DNA of 64,000 nt from DATAOG01 sp963753685 (lineage in GTDB: Bacteria; Pseudomonadota; Alphaproteobacteria; Geminicoccales; Geminicoccaceae). Within the stretch, counting starts at the first letter, position 1; every line of letters starts with the position of its first letter. Shown here one piece after another: positions 8,970 through 18,304 of the stretch. The DNA lies in contig CAVWDE010000005.1 in assembly GCA_963753685.1 (NCBI GenBank), forward strand, positions 62,001 to 126,000. The letters are read 5' to 3'. The notes below the pieces were generated by a model. The model was not told the origin of the DNA. It searched no databases and worked only from the letters and a program-made list of their open reading frames with translations. The translations under genes and the position numbers were made by a program.

Positions 8970-10457
8970 CTATGGACCACGGACCCGGGTTGCGTCCCGA
9001 AGTCTCTCGAGCCGCTCCACGACCAATGACGCCGGTGGCGCCAGGCCATGCGCCATCGCTCCGGCCGGCCGCACGCGAGGGACTGCGCGAGCGGCGAGCC
9101 GCATGCCGATGATCAGCCCCGTGCAGGTCCACAGCGGTAGCGACTGCAGCTCGGGAGCCGCAGCGGCGTGACACGCAAGCAGGCCGAGCACGGCCCAGCG
9201 CAACGCCTTGCCGGCTTCGGCGTCCTGGGTGCCGGCCGGCGGGACACGCGTCACACCTGCCATCAACCAGGCGAAGGCGAGGGTGCCGAGGACCCCTGTG
9301 CCGGCGAGCAGGGTCAGGAGACCGCTGTTGCTCCGATGGCTACCCAGGCCTGCGCCCAGGCCATAGGTGTCGAGGAAGATCCGCCAGGCCATGTGGTCGG
9401 CGTTGGCTCGCACCTCGTACGACATCGACTCTCCTTTGCTCCAAATCTGCTGCTCGATGACCTCTGCGACCGTCTCCCAGTAGCGATCGAGAAGCCAGAG
9501 GCCGCCGACGAGTATAACCAGGACGGCGACCCCAGCGACGACATGGGTGCCACGGATTCTGATCGGCTGCGCGGAAGCCGCGGCACCGGCTCGCCAGGCG
9601 CGCCACCGGTCAACGACCAAGTCGAAGACTGCGAGCGCCGCGAACGCCGCCAGCAGCAGATAGGCGGTCGTCGAGGTCGACAGCACCAGCGTGACCGCGG
9701 ACAGCAGAAAGTAGAACTCGTCCATCAGGCGGCCGGTCTGGCGCCAGCGCTGCCAGAAGTAAAATATGTACATCGTGTAGAAATAGCCGAGCGCGGATGG
9801 CTCGGCAAACGGCCCGCTCGGCCGTGGCAGGCCCGCGATCCCTTGCTCCCAGGCGCCAGCGTGAACGCTCGAATGGAAGAAATCGCTCGGGAACCACAGG
9901 CCGAACGAGAACTGGGCGACCTGCCAGAAGACGATGACCACGGCCGGGCCGCAACTCCAGCGCATGGCGCGGTCGGTCCAAGCGGTCAGGTCGGCGGTGC
10001 CGAGCTCCGCGGCAAGGTGTGTCACGGCATAGACGAAGGCGAAGATGAGGCCGAGGTAAATCAGCTGGTTCACGTTCTCCGCTGTCAGTCGATAGGGTTG
10101 CTCGAAGAGGGGGTTGAGCCCGGCGCTGCCGGGCAGGACGGTAATTGTGCCCTGGAAGAACGCGAGCGCCAGGAGCAGGCTGGTCACGCATGCGAAGATG
10201 AAGACGGCAAGCGGCGCCAGCCGGCGGAGGACGTCGAGGCGCAGGCAGCTCTGCCCGAACCCGATTGACCAGAAAACACGACCACTCACCAGGAGGGCCA
10301 CCAACCATCCGATCTGAATCGGCCGGCCGGCCGGATTGGCGATCGCGGCGTCGGCAAACACGCTGGCGGCGATCAGGATCGCGGGAATGCTCCAGGCGCG
10401 CGGCAGCCACAGCAGCCAAAGGCACAGAGGCAGAACCACGTAGCCGGTGCTGGTCAC
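8970..10457 (-). CDS. Wzy-like polysaccharide polymerase / O-antigen ligase family membrane protein
   Basis: Inner-membrane protein of 495 residues with ten or more hydrophobic segments, the expected layout of Wzy polymerases and O-antigen ligases, which join lipid-linked repeat units in the periplasm. Segments are visible at residues 5-35, 46-62, 80-103, 135-155, 172-190, 225-240, 250-275 and 304-325. A large periplasmic loop (about 326-362) leads to SYEVRANADHMAWRIFLDTY and GLGAGLGSHRSNSG, similar to the conserved loop before the last helices in this family. The Arg-rich tail after about residue 455 is atypical. It lies 13 bases downstream of the glycoside hydrolase gene, so the two are probably co-transcribed. 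Polymerase rather than ligase is inferred from the setting. Confidence 0.75.
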   Translation of the reverse strand: MTSTGYVVLPLCLWLLWLPRAWSIPAILIAASVFADAAIANPAGRPIQIGWLVALLVSGRVFWSIGFGQSCLRLDVLRRLAPLAVFIFACVTSLLLALAFFQGTITVLPGSAGLNPLFEQPYRLTAENVNQLIYLGLIFAFVYAVTHLAAELGTADLTAWTDRAMRWSCGPAVVIVFWQVAQFSFGLWFPSDFFHSSVHAGAWEQGIAGLPRPSGPFAEPSALGYFYTMYIFYFWQRWRQTGRLMDEFYFLLSAVTLVLSTSTTAYLLLAAFAALAVFDLVVDRWRAWRAGAAASAQPIRIRGTHVVAGVAVLVILVGGLWLLDRYWETVAEVIEQQIWSKGESMSYEVRANADHMAWRIFLDTYGLGAGLGSHRSNSGLLTLLAGTGVLGTLAFAWLMAGVTRVPPAGTQDAEAGKALRWAVLGLLACHAAAAPELQSLPLWTCTGLIIGMRLAARAVPRVRPAGAMAHGLAPPASLVVERLERLRDATRVRGP

Positions 10458-10470
10458 CGTCGTGGACCGC

Positions 10471-12516
10471 TCACTTGGCCTTGACCGGCAGCAGAATCGT
10501 GGCCGTGAACGTCGTCGTGTCCCAGCCGTCGTTGAGCCCCGGCCCCGGTGTCACCACCAGGTCGACCGTCGAGCCCGCCCGCAGCGACGCGGTGAGCGCG
10601 TAGGGCTGAGCTGTGCCGGGGGCGAGTGACCAGGCGCCGATCTTGCGGTCGTCGACGAGGATCATGGCCCGTGTGCCGTCGCCCGGCGACGCGCCGATCG
10701 CCATCTTGCCGGAGATCGTGACCGTGCCGGCTTCAGGAGAAAGCCAGCGGCGCACCACCGCGACCTGCTGCCCTTCGACGGTCGCCGGGTGCATCGCGCC
10801 GTCGGCGATCATCAGATAGGGCCAGTGCGGGTCCCCCCAGAAGTCGGCCCACTCGTTCTGCCGCCGTTGCAAGGCATGGAATTCCTGCCGCCCGTTGTAC
10901 TCCTTGCCGGGTGCGAGGACCGCGTAGCCGTAGCGCCAGGGGCCGGCTCCGGCGGACAGGCTGAAGTCGGCACGGGAATCAGCGAGGACACGATCGGACC
11001 GCTGTTCGCGCAGCGCGCGGACGGGGCCGAGCAGAAAGACCGGCGTCGCGTAGAGGGGCAGGGTCACCTCGCCGCCGCGCGGCGTCCAGGACCGCGCTCG
11101 GCCCATGACATCGATCTGCGTGAGCGGCCCGTCCACCGCGGCCGTGAGCCTGGTCGCGCCCTCGGCGGACCAGGCGACGCGAACCTCCGTACCGCTCCGG
11201 TCGAACAGGTAGACCCGGGTGCGCGGATCAGGAAGCGACTCGCGGCGCACCTGGCGGGCCGCCCCCAGGACCCGGATCAAGGTCGCATAGGCCACATAGG
11301 CCGGATTGGGCGCGTAGCGCCCGTAGGAGCTGTCCGGCGCCCGGACCAGGCCAAACCCGTCGAAGCTCTCGTAGTCGCGCATCAGGTACCAGTAGATGCG
11401 GGCGACGTCGGCGCTCCGCAGCAGGGTCATCTCTTTGACCAGCCAGACGGCGGCGGCCCGGCGCTGCTCCGGACTTGGCCCGCCGCTGCCGGTCTCGGTG
11501 ACCCAGATCGGCCGGTCGACCCCGTGCTCACGCATCAGGGCGCGCAGGCCCTCGATTTCGCCCTCGGCGCCCTCCGGCTCCTCCCGGTAAATATGGACGG
11601 ACGCGACGTCGAGCCGGTCGAAGACGCCCCGGTCTGCGAGTTCGCGCCAGAACGGCAACGGCGCTCCGGCCGTGGCACCGCCGACCACGCTGACGTCAGG
11701 GGCGACCGCCTTCAGCGCCTTCCAGGCGGCGTCGAGCAGGCCGACATAGGTCCCGGCCCGGTCCTGCAGGCACGCGCCGTCGCACCAGTTGCCGTTGATC
11801 TCATTCCAGACCTCGAGCGCCCGGACCTGATCCGGGTAGCGTTGCGCCAGCGCGACCCCGTAACGGCCGTAAGCCTCCCTGGCCGCGGCCGAGGTCGGGG
11901 TCTTGCCGCCGTCATAGAGCGGGTTGGCGAACGTCATCGCGAGCAGCGGCTGCACCCCGGCCGCGCCCAGCTTGGCCATATAGTCCACCCAGGCCGGTGG
12001 GAACTCGAACGTGCCAGGGCTCCGCTCTACCGCTTGCCAATAGTGCTCGTCACGGACGTTGCCGATTCCGGCACGGGCCAGGAGCGGGACGAAGTCCGTG
12101 TCCCAGCCGTGGGCGACGTGCGTCATGACGCCGAACACCGGAGAGATGCTCTCGGGTCGCGGCAACACGGCATAGGCCGCCCGAGCGCTGCAGTCCGGCG
12201 CGCAACTCGGGGGCGCCACCTCCAGCTCGTAGTACCCATCGGGCGATCCTGGCACCTCGAGCGTCGTCGGGCCGGGGCCGATGGTGACCTCCCCGCCGGC
12301 CGTGCGGTTCCCTTGCCAGTCGCGCACGAGCCAGGTCCACCGCCCGGCCGGCCCTTCCGCCGTGAAGCGGATCGGGTCGCCGGGTGCGAAGACGTTGCCG
12401 GGCCGGTCGGTGGTCAGTCGAATGGTCGCGGTGGCCCAGGCGGTGCCCGCCTGACAGCCCGCGCCGAGGCTGGCGATGGTGAGCGCGACGAGCGCGCGGC
12501 AGGATAACCTGTTCAT
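10471..12516 (-). CDS. Lipoprotein glycoside hydrolase, GH39/GH5-like (clan GH-A)
   Basis: Predicted envelope glycosidase of 681 residues, likely acting on the polysaccharide made by this cluster. MNRLSCRALVALTIASLGAGC is written here as a signal peptide MNRLSCRALVALTIAS plus lipobox LGAGC, which would be lipidated on Cys21. A beta-sandwich-like region comes first, then a TIM barrel: ARAGIGNVRDEHYWQAVE, LEVWNEINGNWC with the acid/base Glu in WNE, and WVTETGSGG with the nucleophile Glu. A C-terminal beta-rich region follows. The ATG at 12516 is preferred to an upstream frame extension because the signal peptide starts there. It sits directly before the Wzy-like gene, as seen for polysaccharide-trimming hydrolases in other export clusters. 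Substrate unknown. Confidence 0.75.
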   Translation of the reverse strand: MNRLSCRALVALTIASLGAGCQAGTAWATATIRLTTDRPGNVFAPGDPIRFTAEGPAGRWTWLVRDWQGNRTAGGEVTIGPGPTTLEVPGSPDGYYELEVAPPSCAPDCSARAAYAVLPRPESISPVFGVMTHVAHGWDTDFVPLLARAGIGNVRDEHYWQAVERSPGTFEFPPAWVDYMAKLGAAGVQPLLAMTFANPLYDGGKTPTSAAAREAYGRYGVALAQRYPDQVRALEVWNEINGNWCDGACLQDRAGTYVGLLDAAWKALKAVAPDVSVVGGATAGAPLPFWRELADRGVFDRLDVASVHIYREEPEGAEGEIEGLRALMREHGVDRPIWVTETGSGGPSPEQRRAAAVWLVKEMTLLRSADVARIYWYLMRDYESFDGFGLVRAPDSSYGRYAPNPAYVAYATLIRVLGAARQVRRESLPDPRTRVYLFDRSGTEVRVAWSAEGATRLTAAVDGPLTQIDVMGRARSWTPRGGEVTLPLYATPVFLLGPVRALREQRSDRVLADSRADFSLSAGAGPWRYGYAVLAPGKEYNGRQEFHALQRRQNEWADFWGDPHWPYLMIADGAMHPATVEGQQVAVVRRWLSPEAGTVTISGKMAIGASPGDGTRAMILVDDRKIGAWSLAPGTAQPYALTASLRAGSTVDLVVTPGPGLNDGWDTTTFTATILLPVKAK

Positions 12517-12518
12517 GA

Positions 12519-12835
12519 CATCTCTCACTAACACGTCTGCGCCGGGCAGTCCCGTAGGTCGGGACGACGAGCCCGCCCCCCCTGTCTGCTCGCTCAGCGC
12601 GGCGGCGGGTGTCGTCCGGGTGGCGATCACCGGCACGCCATGCGCAAGCGCCTCGTAGGCGTTCATCGTGCCGGCCTCTTCCCAGATCGACGGCAGCACG
12701 AGCTGTCGTTTCGACGAACGTTGTTCAGGTGAACGAGCATCGGGCTCCCTGCTGTTGGAGCGTGACCGGCCCGGCGGTGCCGCCATTGACAAGGTCATAG
12801 TCGGAGAGAACGATGGCCGGCGGCGGGCTTTCAGA
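12519..12835 (-). pseudogene. Glycosyltransferase remnants (GT4 C-terminal piece and an unclear piece)
   Basis: Minus-strand residues QLVLPSIWEEAGTMNAYEAL followed by AHGVPVIATR (12705 to about 12600) are the donor-domain signature of a GT4 glycosyltransferase. They run in frame straight into the glycoside hydrolase start at 12516, so the gene lost its natural end. Upstream, from 12835, another frame reads AIVLSDYDLVNGG, resembling a GT2 segment, and stops at 12725. Both are leftovers of deleted transferase genes. Confidence 0.5.
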
Positions 12836-12952
12836 CATGGTCGGCTTTGTGAGCAAAGCAGGCCGGCTCGATCGGATGGTCGCGCGGATTGCGCGCCTGG
12901 CGGGTCCGGGGCAGATCGGTGCACCGCCCGACGCGCCTTGGAGGAGGAGCTC

Positions 12953-13822
12953 TTGCCAACGCTTGCTGACTATGCTGCGACGCGCAGGGTGCGCTTCCCG
13001 GCCGGCGCACCGGCCTCGCCCACGCGCGTCTCGGTGATCACGATCTGCCTCAACGCCGAGCCGACGATCGGGCGGGCGATCGCCAGCATTCATGCCCAGC
13101 GTGCGGTTGATTTCGAGCACGTCGTCGTCGATGGCGGCTCGACGGATCGCACGCTCGAACTCGTCCGCGGCGCTCTGCGACTCGGCGATTTCCTGCTGAG
13201 CGAGCCCGATCGTGGGATCAGCGACGCGCTTAACAAGGGGATCGCCCTGGCGGCCGGTGAGTTCATCCAGATCGCGCACAGCGATGATTGGCTTGCGCCG
13301 GATCAGCTCGCCATCGCGCTGGCGGCGATCGAGCGGACGTCGGCCGAGTTCGTTTTCGGCGATGTTCGGTTCTACGAACGGGAACAGTCCAGCTTCCGTT
13401 ATCTCGGCGAGCCGAACTACGCCGCGATCATCGACCGGCGCATGCCCAATCTCAACCATCCGACGGTGCTGGTGCGCCGCACGTGTTTCGAGCGCATCGG
13501 TCTGTTCGACCTGCGCTACCGCTGCGCCATGGACTACGACTGGTTCCTGCGGCTGCACCGTGCCGGCGGCCGCGGCGCCTACGTCCCGGCGATCTGTGGC
13601 AACATGAATCACGACGGCGTCTCGAACCTGCAGTTCGTACGCACCATGCGCGAGGTAGCGCAGATCGCGGTGGCCCACGGCCGGCCCGCGCCGCTGGCCT
13701 ACGGCGCGATGAGCTTTCAGATCGCCAAGATCAGTGCCGGCCGCGTGATCAAGCGGCACGCCAAGCCCCTCTATCGGCTGATCCGCCGGCAGCTCAATCC
13801 CAGCTATCAGCCCCTCGACTGA
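12953..13822 (+). CDS. Glycosyltransferase family 2
   Basis: Inverting GT-A sugar transferase, cytoplasmic, presumed to act in polysaccharide assembly. VSVITICLNAEPTIGRAI opens the fold (about residues 23-40), VVDGGSTDRTLEL follows (about 53-65), and AHSDDWLAPDQ (about 103-113) carries the DxD-type metal site. AMDYDWFLRLHRAGG near residue 190 is the conserved helix with the catalytic base region. Length is 289 residues. I chose the TTG at 12953 because GGAGGAGG lies 6-13 bases upstream and the fold begins shortly after; the open frame extends further upstream but without family sequence. It is oriented against its neighbours, so it has its own promoter or was inverted. Confidence 0.8.
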   Translation: MPTLADYAATRRVRFPAGAPASPTRVSVITICLNAEPTIGRAIASIHAQRAVDFEHVVVDGGSTDRTLELVRGALRLGDFLLSEPDRGISDALNKGIALAAGEFIQIAHSDDWLAPDQLAIALAAIERTSAEFVFGDVRFYEREQSSFRYLGEPNYAAIIDRRMPNLNHPTVLVRRTCFERIGLFDLRYRCAMDYDWFLRLHRAGGRGAYVPAICGNMNHDGVSNLQFVRTMREVAQIAVAHGRPAPLAYGAMSFQIAKISAGRVIKRHAKPLYRLIRRQLNPSYQPLD

Positions 13823-13984
13823 GGGCCGGCAAGCCGCCCTGGCCAGACCGCGGTGGCGTGCCTCATCCTGTTTCGGCGGGTCATTCGGGCGCGGTCGGGA
13901 CACCGGATCCGATCTCTTCGAGGGGAAGGCGACCGCCGAAGAGCCGCCGCTCGAGGACGCGGCCGCGGCCGGTGAGCGTCGGGC

Positions 13985-14480
13985 TCACGACGTCATCAGG
14001 TCGAAGCTCATCATCTTCAAGGTCTCGGGCGGCAGCCACCACCACGCGAGTTTGGCATGACAGCGCCAGCGGTCGCGCGCGAGCGGGAGATGACGCCGGA
14101 TCGCCGCGACGTAGCTCCGATGCGCCAGGAGCAGCGGAAGCCCAATGCGAGCCTGCCGGGTCTGGGTTGACCTCCAGCACCGCGACGCAACGCTCGAGAA
14201 AACGCGGATCGAGTGAATTGTCGCTGCCCATCCATTGGAAATATCCGGTCGAGAGCTCGAACGTCCGATTGTGGTTATCGGAGACGCCGATATTCTCCGC
14301 ATTTCCGATAGCAGCGGATGCACCGATTCCTGCGGGCGTATCCTTCGCAGAAGTCCGGGGTCGGAGTTCAAAATCGCCGAAGCTTTGGCACAACACCAAT
14401 TCGACGGCGATGCATACCAGACCTTCCCGATTCTGGACCGGCCAGCCGATGCTGACGAGCGGTGCGGCCATGGCTGTCAT
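13985..14480 (-). pseudogene. Frameshifted glycosyltransferase family 2
   Basis: The ATG at 14480 opens MAAPLVSIGWPVQNREG after three residues and VELVLCQSFGDFEL follows, a clear GT2 start. The next block (NASTD region) is in another frame or garbled. The frame ending at 13985 then continues the domain, with ATGYFQWMGSD-like and LDPRFLERCVAVLE sequence and ending WWWLPPETLKMMSFDL. At least two indels break the gene. It lies just downstream of the chain-length regulator and was probably once the last gene of that operon. Confidence 0.65.
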
Positions 14481-14510
14481 TCGCTGGAGGGCGTGCGCGG
14501 CATCCCGAGG

Positions 14511-16811
14511 TCAGGTTTCGACAAAGTACGGGCTGTATTTCCGATAGTAGCCTTCGCGGTCCTCAAAACCATAACCGAGCGCCTGGTGCTGCCGGAGGTC
14601 GACATCGTTGAGGACACCGCCGATCAGCTTCACGCCGAAGGCGCGCAGGTCGGCGACCGCGACCTTCAACGCGCTGATCGGCGTCGAGTCCCAGCGCGTG
14701 ACGAACATGACCATGCCCGCCAGTTGCCCGAGCAGGCGGGCATCGGCCAGACCCAAGGTGGGGGGGCAGTCGATAACCACCCAGTCGTAGCCATGTGAGA
14801 TGGTCTTCAGCACCCACTGGAGATTTGGCGCAGTCAGAATCGCGACTGGATCGGCCGGCATCGCACGGGCCGGTAGCAGGTCAACGCCTTCGCTGACCTC
14901 CGGCACAATGCACGCGCTGATATCGCACTCGCCGCACACGATCTCGAAAAAACCACCGCTGCTGCTTTGGTTGAACAACCGCGTGATATTGGGCCGCCGC
15001 AGGTCCAGATCGACCAACAAGGTCCGAAAGCCAAGACGACCGAGGGTGATCGAAAGGCTGACCGCGGTAAAGCTCTTGCCCTCCTGCGGAAGGGACGAGG
15101 TCACGGCGAGAGTGTGGCACGAGCGGCGGAGGCTCTCTCGCTGGATCGCGATGACGACCGATCGCAAGCACTCCGCGAAGGCAGATCTGTCGGCGCCAGC
15201 CGCAATGATTGGCCGCCCCTCCCCGTGAAAGCCAGCGGAGCTCAGGCGAGGGATCAGGCCGAGGCAGTGCAGATCGGCATGATCCTGGAGGTCACGGCCG
15301 CGCCGGACGGTGCCGCGCATCCGGTCACGAAACACGGCGATCAGCGAGGCCCCGAACGTGGACGCGATCAGCCCGACGAGGCCGAAGAACTTCAGCGACA
15401 GGCGGTCGGGCGCATCGGGCGGCGCCGCGCGGGAGGCGATCCGTGCCTGCGGCTCGCCGAGATACGCCTGCTGTTTGGTCTCTTCGGTCCGCTCCAGAAA
15501 CGTATCATAGATTTTCCGGGCCGCGTCCGCCTGCTGCTGCAGCGAGGCAAGTTGCGATGACACCTTGGCGATCGCGGATTTGGTTGCGGTCACCTGGTCG
15601 ATCGCCTCACGGAGGCTGGTCTCCTGGCCGCGCGCCACGTCCACCTCGTAGCGGAGATCATTCATGATGCGCTCGACTTCAGTCTCGATCTTGCGGTTCA
15701 AATCGTCGCTCTGCTCGCGCAGCTCGATCATCCGCGGATGGTTGGGGCCGTAGGTCTTGCGCGCCTCCGACTCGCGCTGCGCGACCTCCACCTGCTGCTG
15801 CCTGATGCTCTCGATCAGCTTGGAATCGACCACCGCCGCAACCGCCTCGATCGACCCGTTGCCTTGGCGCAGCTCTTTGAGGCGGCTGAGGCGGCCGGCT
15901 TTCTCCTGCTCGTCTGCGGTCGCCTTGAGGAGCTGGTTGTTGAGTTCGATGAGCCGCTGATCGTTGACCTCGACGCCTTCTGTGACCGTGACGATGTTGT
16001 TCTCGGACTTGAACTTCTCGACCTCGCTCAGGGCCTCCTGCGCTGCCCCGCGCAACTCCTTCAGCCGGTCGGTGAAGGTGCCGCTGGCCTCGGATGCCGC
16101 TGAACGGGTCTGCTCGCGGAGCATCCTGATGTACTGGCCGGCCGCGGCATTGGCGATTTGGGCCGCGGTCGTGGGCGAGCGCGCACTGAAGGAGACCGCG
16201 ATGACATAGGACCTGCCGACCACGCTCGCGTTCAAGCCGTTCTCGAAGGTGCGCAACACGGCGGGCAGCGCCGGGTCTTGCGGCTCGGCAACCTGGGTGT
16301 CGCCGACCTCCGGGTCGGATGGCGGCGCCGCGGGGTCGCCAACGGTGGCAGCGGGAAGGGCATAGGTCATGGTCGGCACCAGATCCTTGGCGGCGGATCC
16401 CTTGAGCGTGAAGGCGGCGATCAGTGCGTCGACGACCCAGGCTGATCGGGCTTCAGTCGGTCGGAATTCTGGATTGTTGGTCAGGTGCAGATCGTCGATG
16501 ACCCGCAGCGCCAGCTCACGCGATTCCAGGAGCTTGGTGTGGGTCTCGAGCGTGGCGGCATCGATCGGAAGGCTCTCGACCCCCGAGTTGACCCTGATGA
16601 CCTGGTTGTCGCGGGGCTGGACCATGATCAGCGCGGTGGCCGTGTAGTACTGCGGCTGGGCCAAACCGAGCAGGATCGCGATACCGGTTCCGAACGCGAC
16701 CATGACCAGAATCGAACACCACTGCCGCCGGAAAATGTACCAGAGCTCCGTCACCGCGATGCCATTGGCGGCGGAGGCGGGGTTTCCAGGGGGCGCGGTC
16801 GCGGTGCTCAT
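14511..16811 (-). CDS. wzc: Polysaccharide co-polymerase with tyrosine autokinase (Wzz/Wzc-type BY-kinase)
   Basis: Inner-membrane protein of 766 residues that sets chain length and couples polymerisation to export by cycles of tyrosine autophosphorylation. A Wzz domain begins near residue 20 with a first membrane segment around 33-52; residues about 235-440 are Glu/Gln/Arg-rich coiled coil reaching into the periplasm; a second membrane segment (FGLVGLIASTFGASLIAVF) lies near residue 490. The cytoplasmic kinase follows: Walker A' TSSLPQEGKS, Walker A-like LLVDLDLRRP, Walker B VVIDCPPTLG. The tail has five tyrosines in the last 20 residues, the phosphorylation cluster. The Walker A' lacks the usual glycine before EGK (Gln instead), which may be tolerated. 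It shares strand with the GT4 and wbaP genes upstream. Confidence 0.88.
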   Translation of the reverse strand: MSTATAPPGNPASAANGIAVTELWYIFRRQWCSILVMVAFGTGIAILLGLAQPQYYTATALIMVQPRDNQVIRVNSGVESLPIDAATLETHTKLLESRELALRVIDDLHLTNNPEFRPTEARSAWVVDALIAAFTLKGSAAKDLVPTMTYALPAATVGDPAAPPSDPEVGDTQVAEPQDPALPAVLRTFENGLNASVVGRSYVIAVSFSARSPTTAAQIANAAAGQYIRMLREQTRSAASEASGTFTDRLKELRGAAQEALSEVEKFKSENNIVTVTEGVEVNDQRLIELNNQLLKATADEQEKAGRLSRLKELRQGNGSIEAVAAVVDSKLIESIRQQQVEVAQRESEARKTYGPNHPRMIELREQSDDLNRKIETEVERIMNDLRYEVDVARGQETSLREAIDQVTATKSAIAKVSSQLASLQQQADAARKIYDTFLERTEETKQQAYLGEPQARIASRAAPPDAPDRLSLKFFGLVGLIASTFGASLIAVFRDRMRGTVRRGRDLQDHADLHCLGLIPRLSSAGFHGEGRPIIAAGADRSAFAECLRSVVIAIQRESLRRSCHTLAVTSSLPQEGKSFTAVSLSITLGRLGFRTLLVDLDLRRPNITRLFNQSSSGGFFEIVCGECDISACIVPEVSEGVDLLPARAMPADPVAILTAPNLQWVLKTISHGYDWVVIDCPPTLGLADARLLGQLAGMVMFVTRWDSTPISALKVAVADLRAFGVKLIGGVLNDVDLRQHQALGYGFEDREGYYRKYSPYFVET

Positions 16812-17044
16812 CGCGTTTTACTTTGTCCGGTGACCGCCGCGCTGGTCAGGCCCGCCAGCGCGCACCCTTTGCGGGCCGGTCGGGCCGCGGCTACCAAGCA
16901 ACGGAACGGGTCGCTCCTGCAGCCCGAGAAGTGAGAGGAAACCCAGTGACGAGCCGGCCGAGGCGACCATGGTCGCGACCGCGCAGCCGGGCCCGCCGAA
17001 GCGCGGGACGAGAGAGCGAGGGGCGCAGGAGTGCATGGCGGCAA

Positions 17045-18304
17045 CTACAGCGGCCGAGGCGCGGTGGGATGGCTGCGAGCGCAACCGCTCGCGGCTCGGG
17101 TGGCAGGATTGCTCGCCCCCCCCTCGAGGGCGTAGCTGTCCAGGATTTTCCGGGCCATGTTGATCGCACCGGGCGGCGCCGGACCGGCGCTCGGCGGCGC
17201 GCGCCGGGGCAGCAATGCGCGCTCGCCGAGCGCGGCCCGGACATGGGCGATCAGTCCGGCCGGATTGTCGCTGTTGGGTACGATCCGGATCGAGCTCGAA
17301 CTCGCTACCGGAATTTCTCTGAGGCCGGCGACATCGCTCGCCACGGCCGGCACCCCCAGCGCCTGGGCCTCCAGAATGACATAGGGCATGGCCTCGTAGC
17401 GGCTGGTCAGCACCAGGAGATCGGCAGCAGCCAGAGCATCCCAGCCGCGACGGTTGCCGTGCAGCTGCACGACCATGGCCAGGTCACGCGTCCGGATCAG
17501 ATCACGGACCTTCGCCTCGAGCTGGCCGTAACCGAGCATCAGCGCACGCATCTTGGGCAGTTCGGGCGACAACCCCGCCACCACGCCGATGAAGCGCTCC
17601 GGCGCCTTCTGCGGCACGAGCCGACCGATCCACGCCAGAACCAGCGCATCCTCCGCCAGGTCGAAGCTGGCACGTGCCCGCGCCCGGTCGGGAAGGTCGT
17701 CCGGAATCCGGACGCCGGAGGGGATGACCGTCGTCTTCTCGACCGGCATGCCTTGGCTGCGGGCATGCCTCGCTTCCTCGGTCGAGCTCAGGACCAACCG
17801 ATCCGTGGCGTACCGCGCCAGCAGGCGCTCCACGGCGCCATACAGCATGAACCGGCCGCGCGGGCACTCCGGATCCATGGTCTTGAAAGCATGGGGCGTG
17901 TAGATCCGGCGCACCCCGAGGCCGGTCGCCGCCAGACGCGCCACGGCACCGGCTTTGGAGCTGTGGCCGTGCACGACGTCGAACGGGCCGGCGGCGGTGA
18001 GGTAGTGCCGCACGCGCCAGATCGCTGCGAGATCCTCCGCGCCAGGCTCCGGACCCATCGGCACCTCGGCGGCCACCAAGCCTTTGGCCTTCAAGACCTG
18101 CAGCGCATCCGCAAACCGTGGCTCCATCCGCCGCGGCGAGTAGGCGAGATGCACTTCCTGACCCAGCGTCAGGAGGCCCTCGGCAAGGTCGAGCACGTGC
18201 TGCCCCGCGCCCGCAAAACTGGCTTCGAGCACGAGAAGAATCCGATACCGGACCTGGACGGACCCGCCGGTGGGTGCGGGCCGGACTTCAGAAGGCGCGC
18301 GCAT
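17045..18304 (-). CDS. Glycosyltransferase, GT4
   Basis: Retaining GT-B glycosyltransferase of the exopolysaccharide set, about 419 residues. The N-terminal half has the VLEASFAGAGQHVLDLAEGL opening and FDVVHGHSSKAGAVARLAA; the donor half has WIGRLVPQKAPERFIGVV and RYEAMPYVILEAQALGVP, corresponding to the usual E(x7)E signature region. The start is set at ATG 18304 (18310 is also possible); the open frame continues upstream only over the remnant epimerase gene, which it overlaps by 17 bases. After MARKILDSYALEG the last 24 residues look non-native. About 230 bases with no recognisable gene separate it from the downstream wzc gene. Confidence 0.82.
   Translation of the reverse strand: MRAPSEVRPAPTGGSVQVRYRILLVLEASFAGAGQHVLDLAEGLLTLGQEVHLAYSPRRMEPRFADALQVLKAKGLVAAEVPMGPEPGAEDLAAIWRVRHYLTAAGPFDVVHGHSSKAGAVARLAATGLGVRRIYTPHAFKTMDPECPRGRFMLYGAVERLLARYATDRLVLSSTEEARHARSQGMPVEKTTVIPSGVRIPDDLPDRARARASFDLAEDALVLAWIGRLVPQKAPERFIGVVAGLSPELPKMRALMLGYGQLEAKVRDLIRTRDLAMVVQLHGNRRGWDALAAADLLVLTSRYEAMPYVILEAQALGVPAVASDVAGLREIPVASSSSIRIVPNSDNPAGLIAHVRAALGERALLPRRAPPSAGPAPPGAINMARKILDSYALEGGASNPATRAASGCARSHPTAPRPL

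Noticed and set aside
10789..12507. 572-codon plus-strand frame
   Set aside because: Antisense to the glycoside hydrolase, which has a lipobox and both catalytic Glu motifs.
8600..12835. The two GT4 pieces (8600-8812 and 12519-12705) as one gene split by an insertion
   Set aside because: Both are on the minus strand but the N-terminal piece lies downstream of the C-terminal piece, so a simple insertion cannot explain them; they probably come from different genes.
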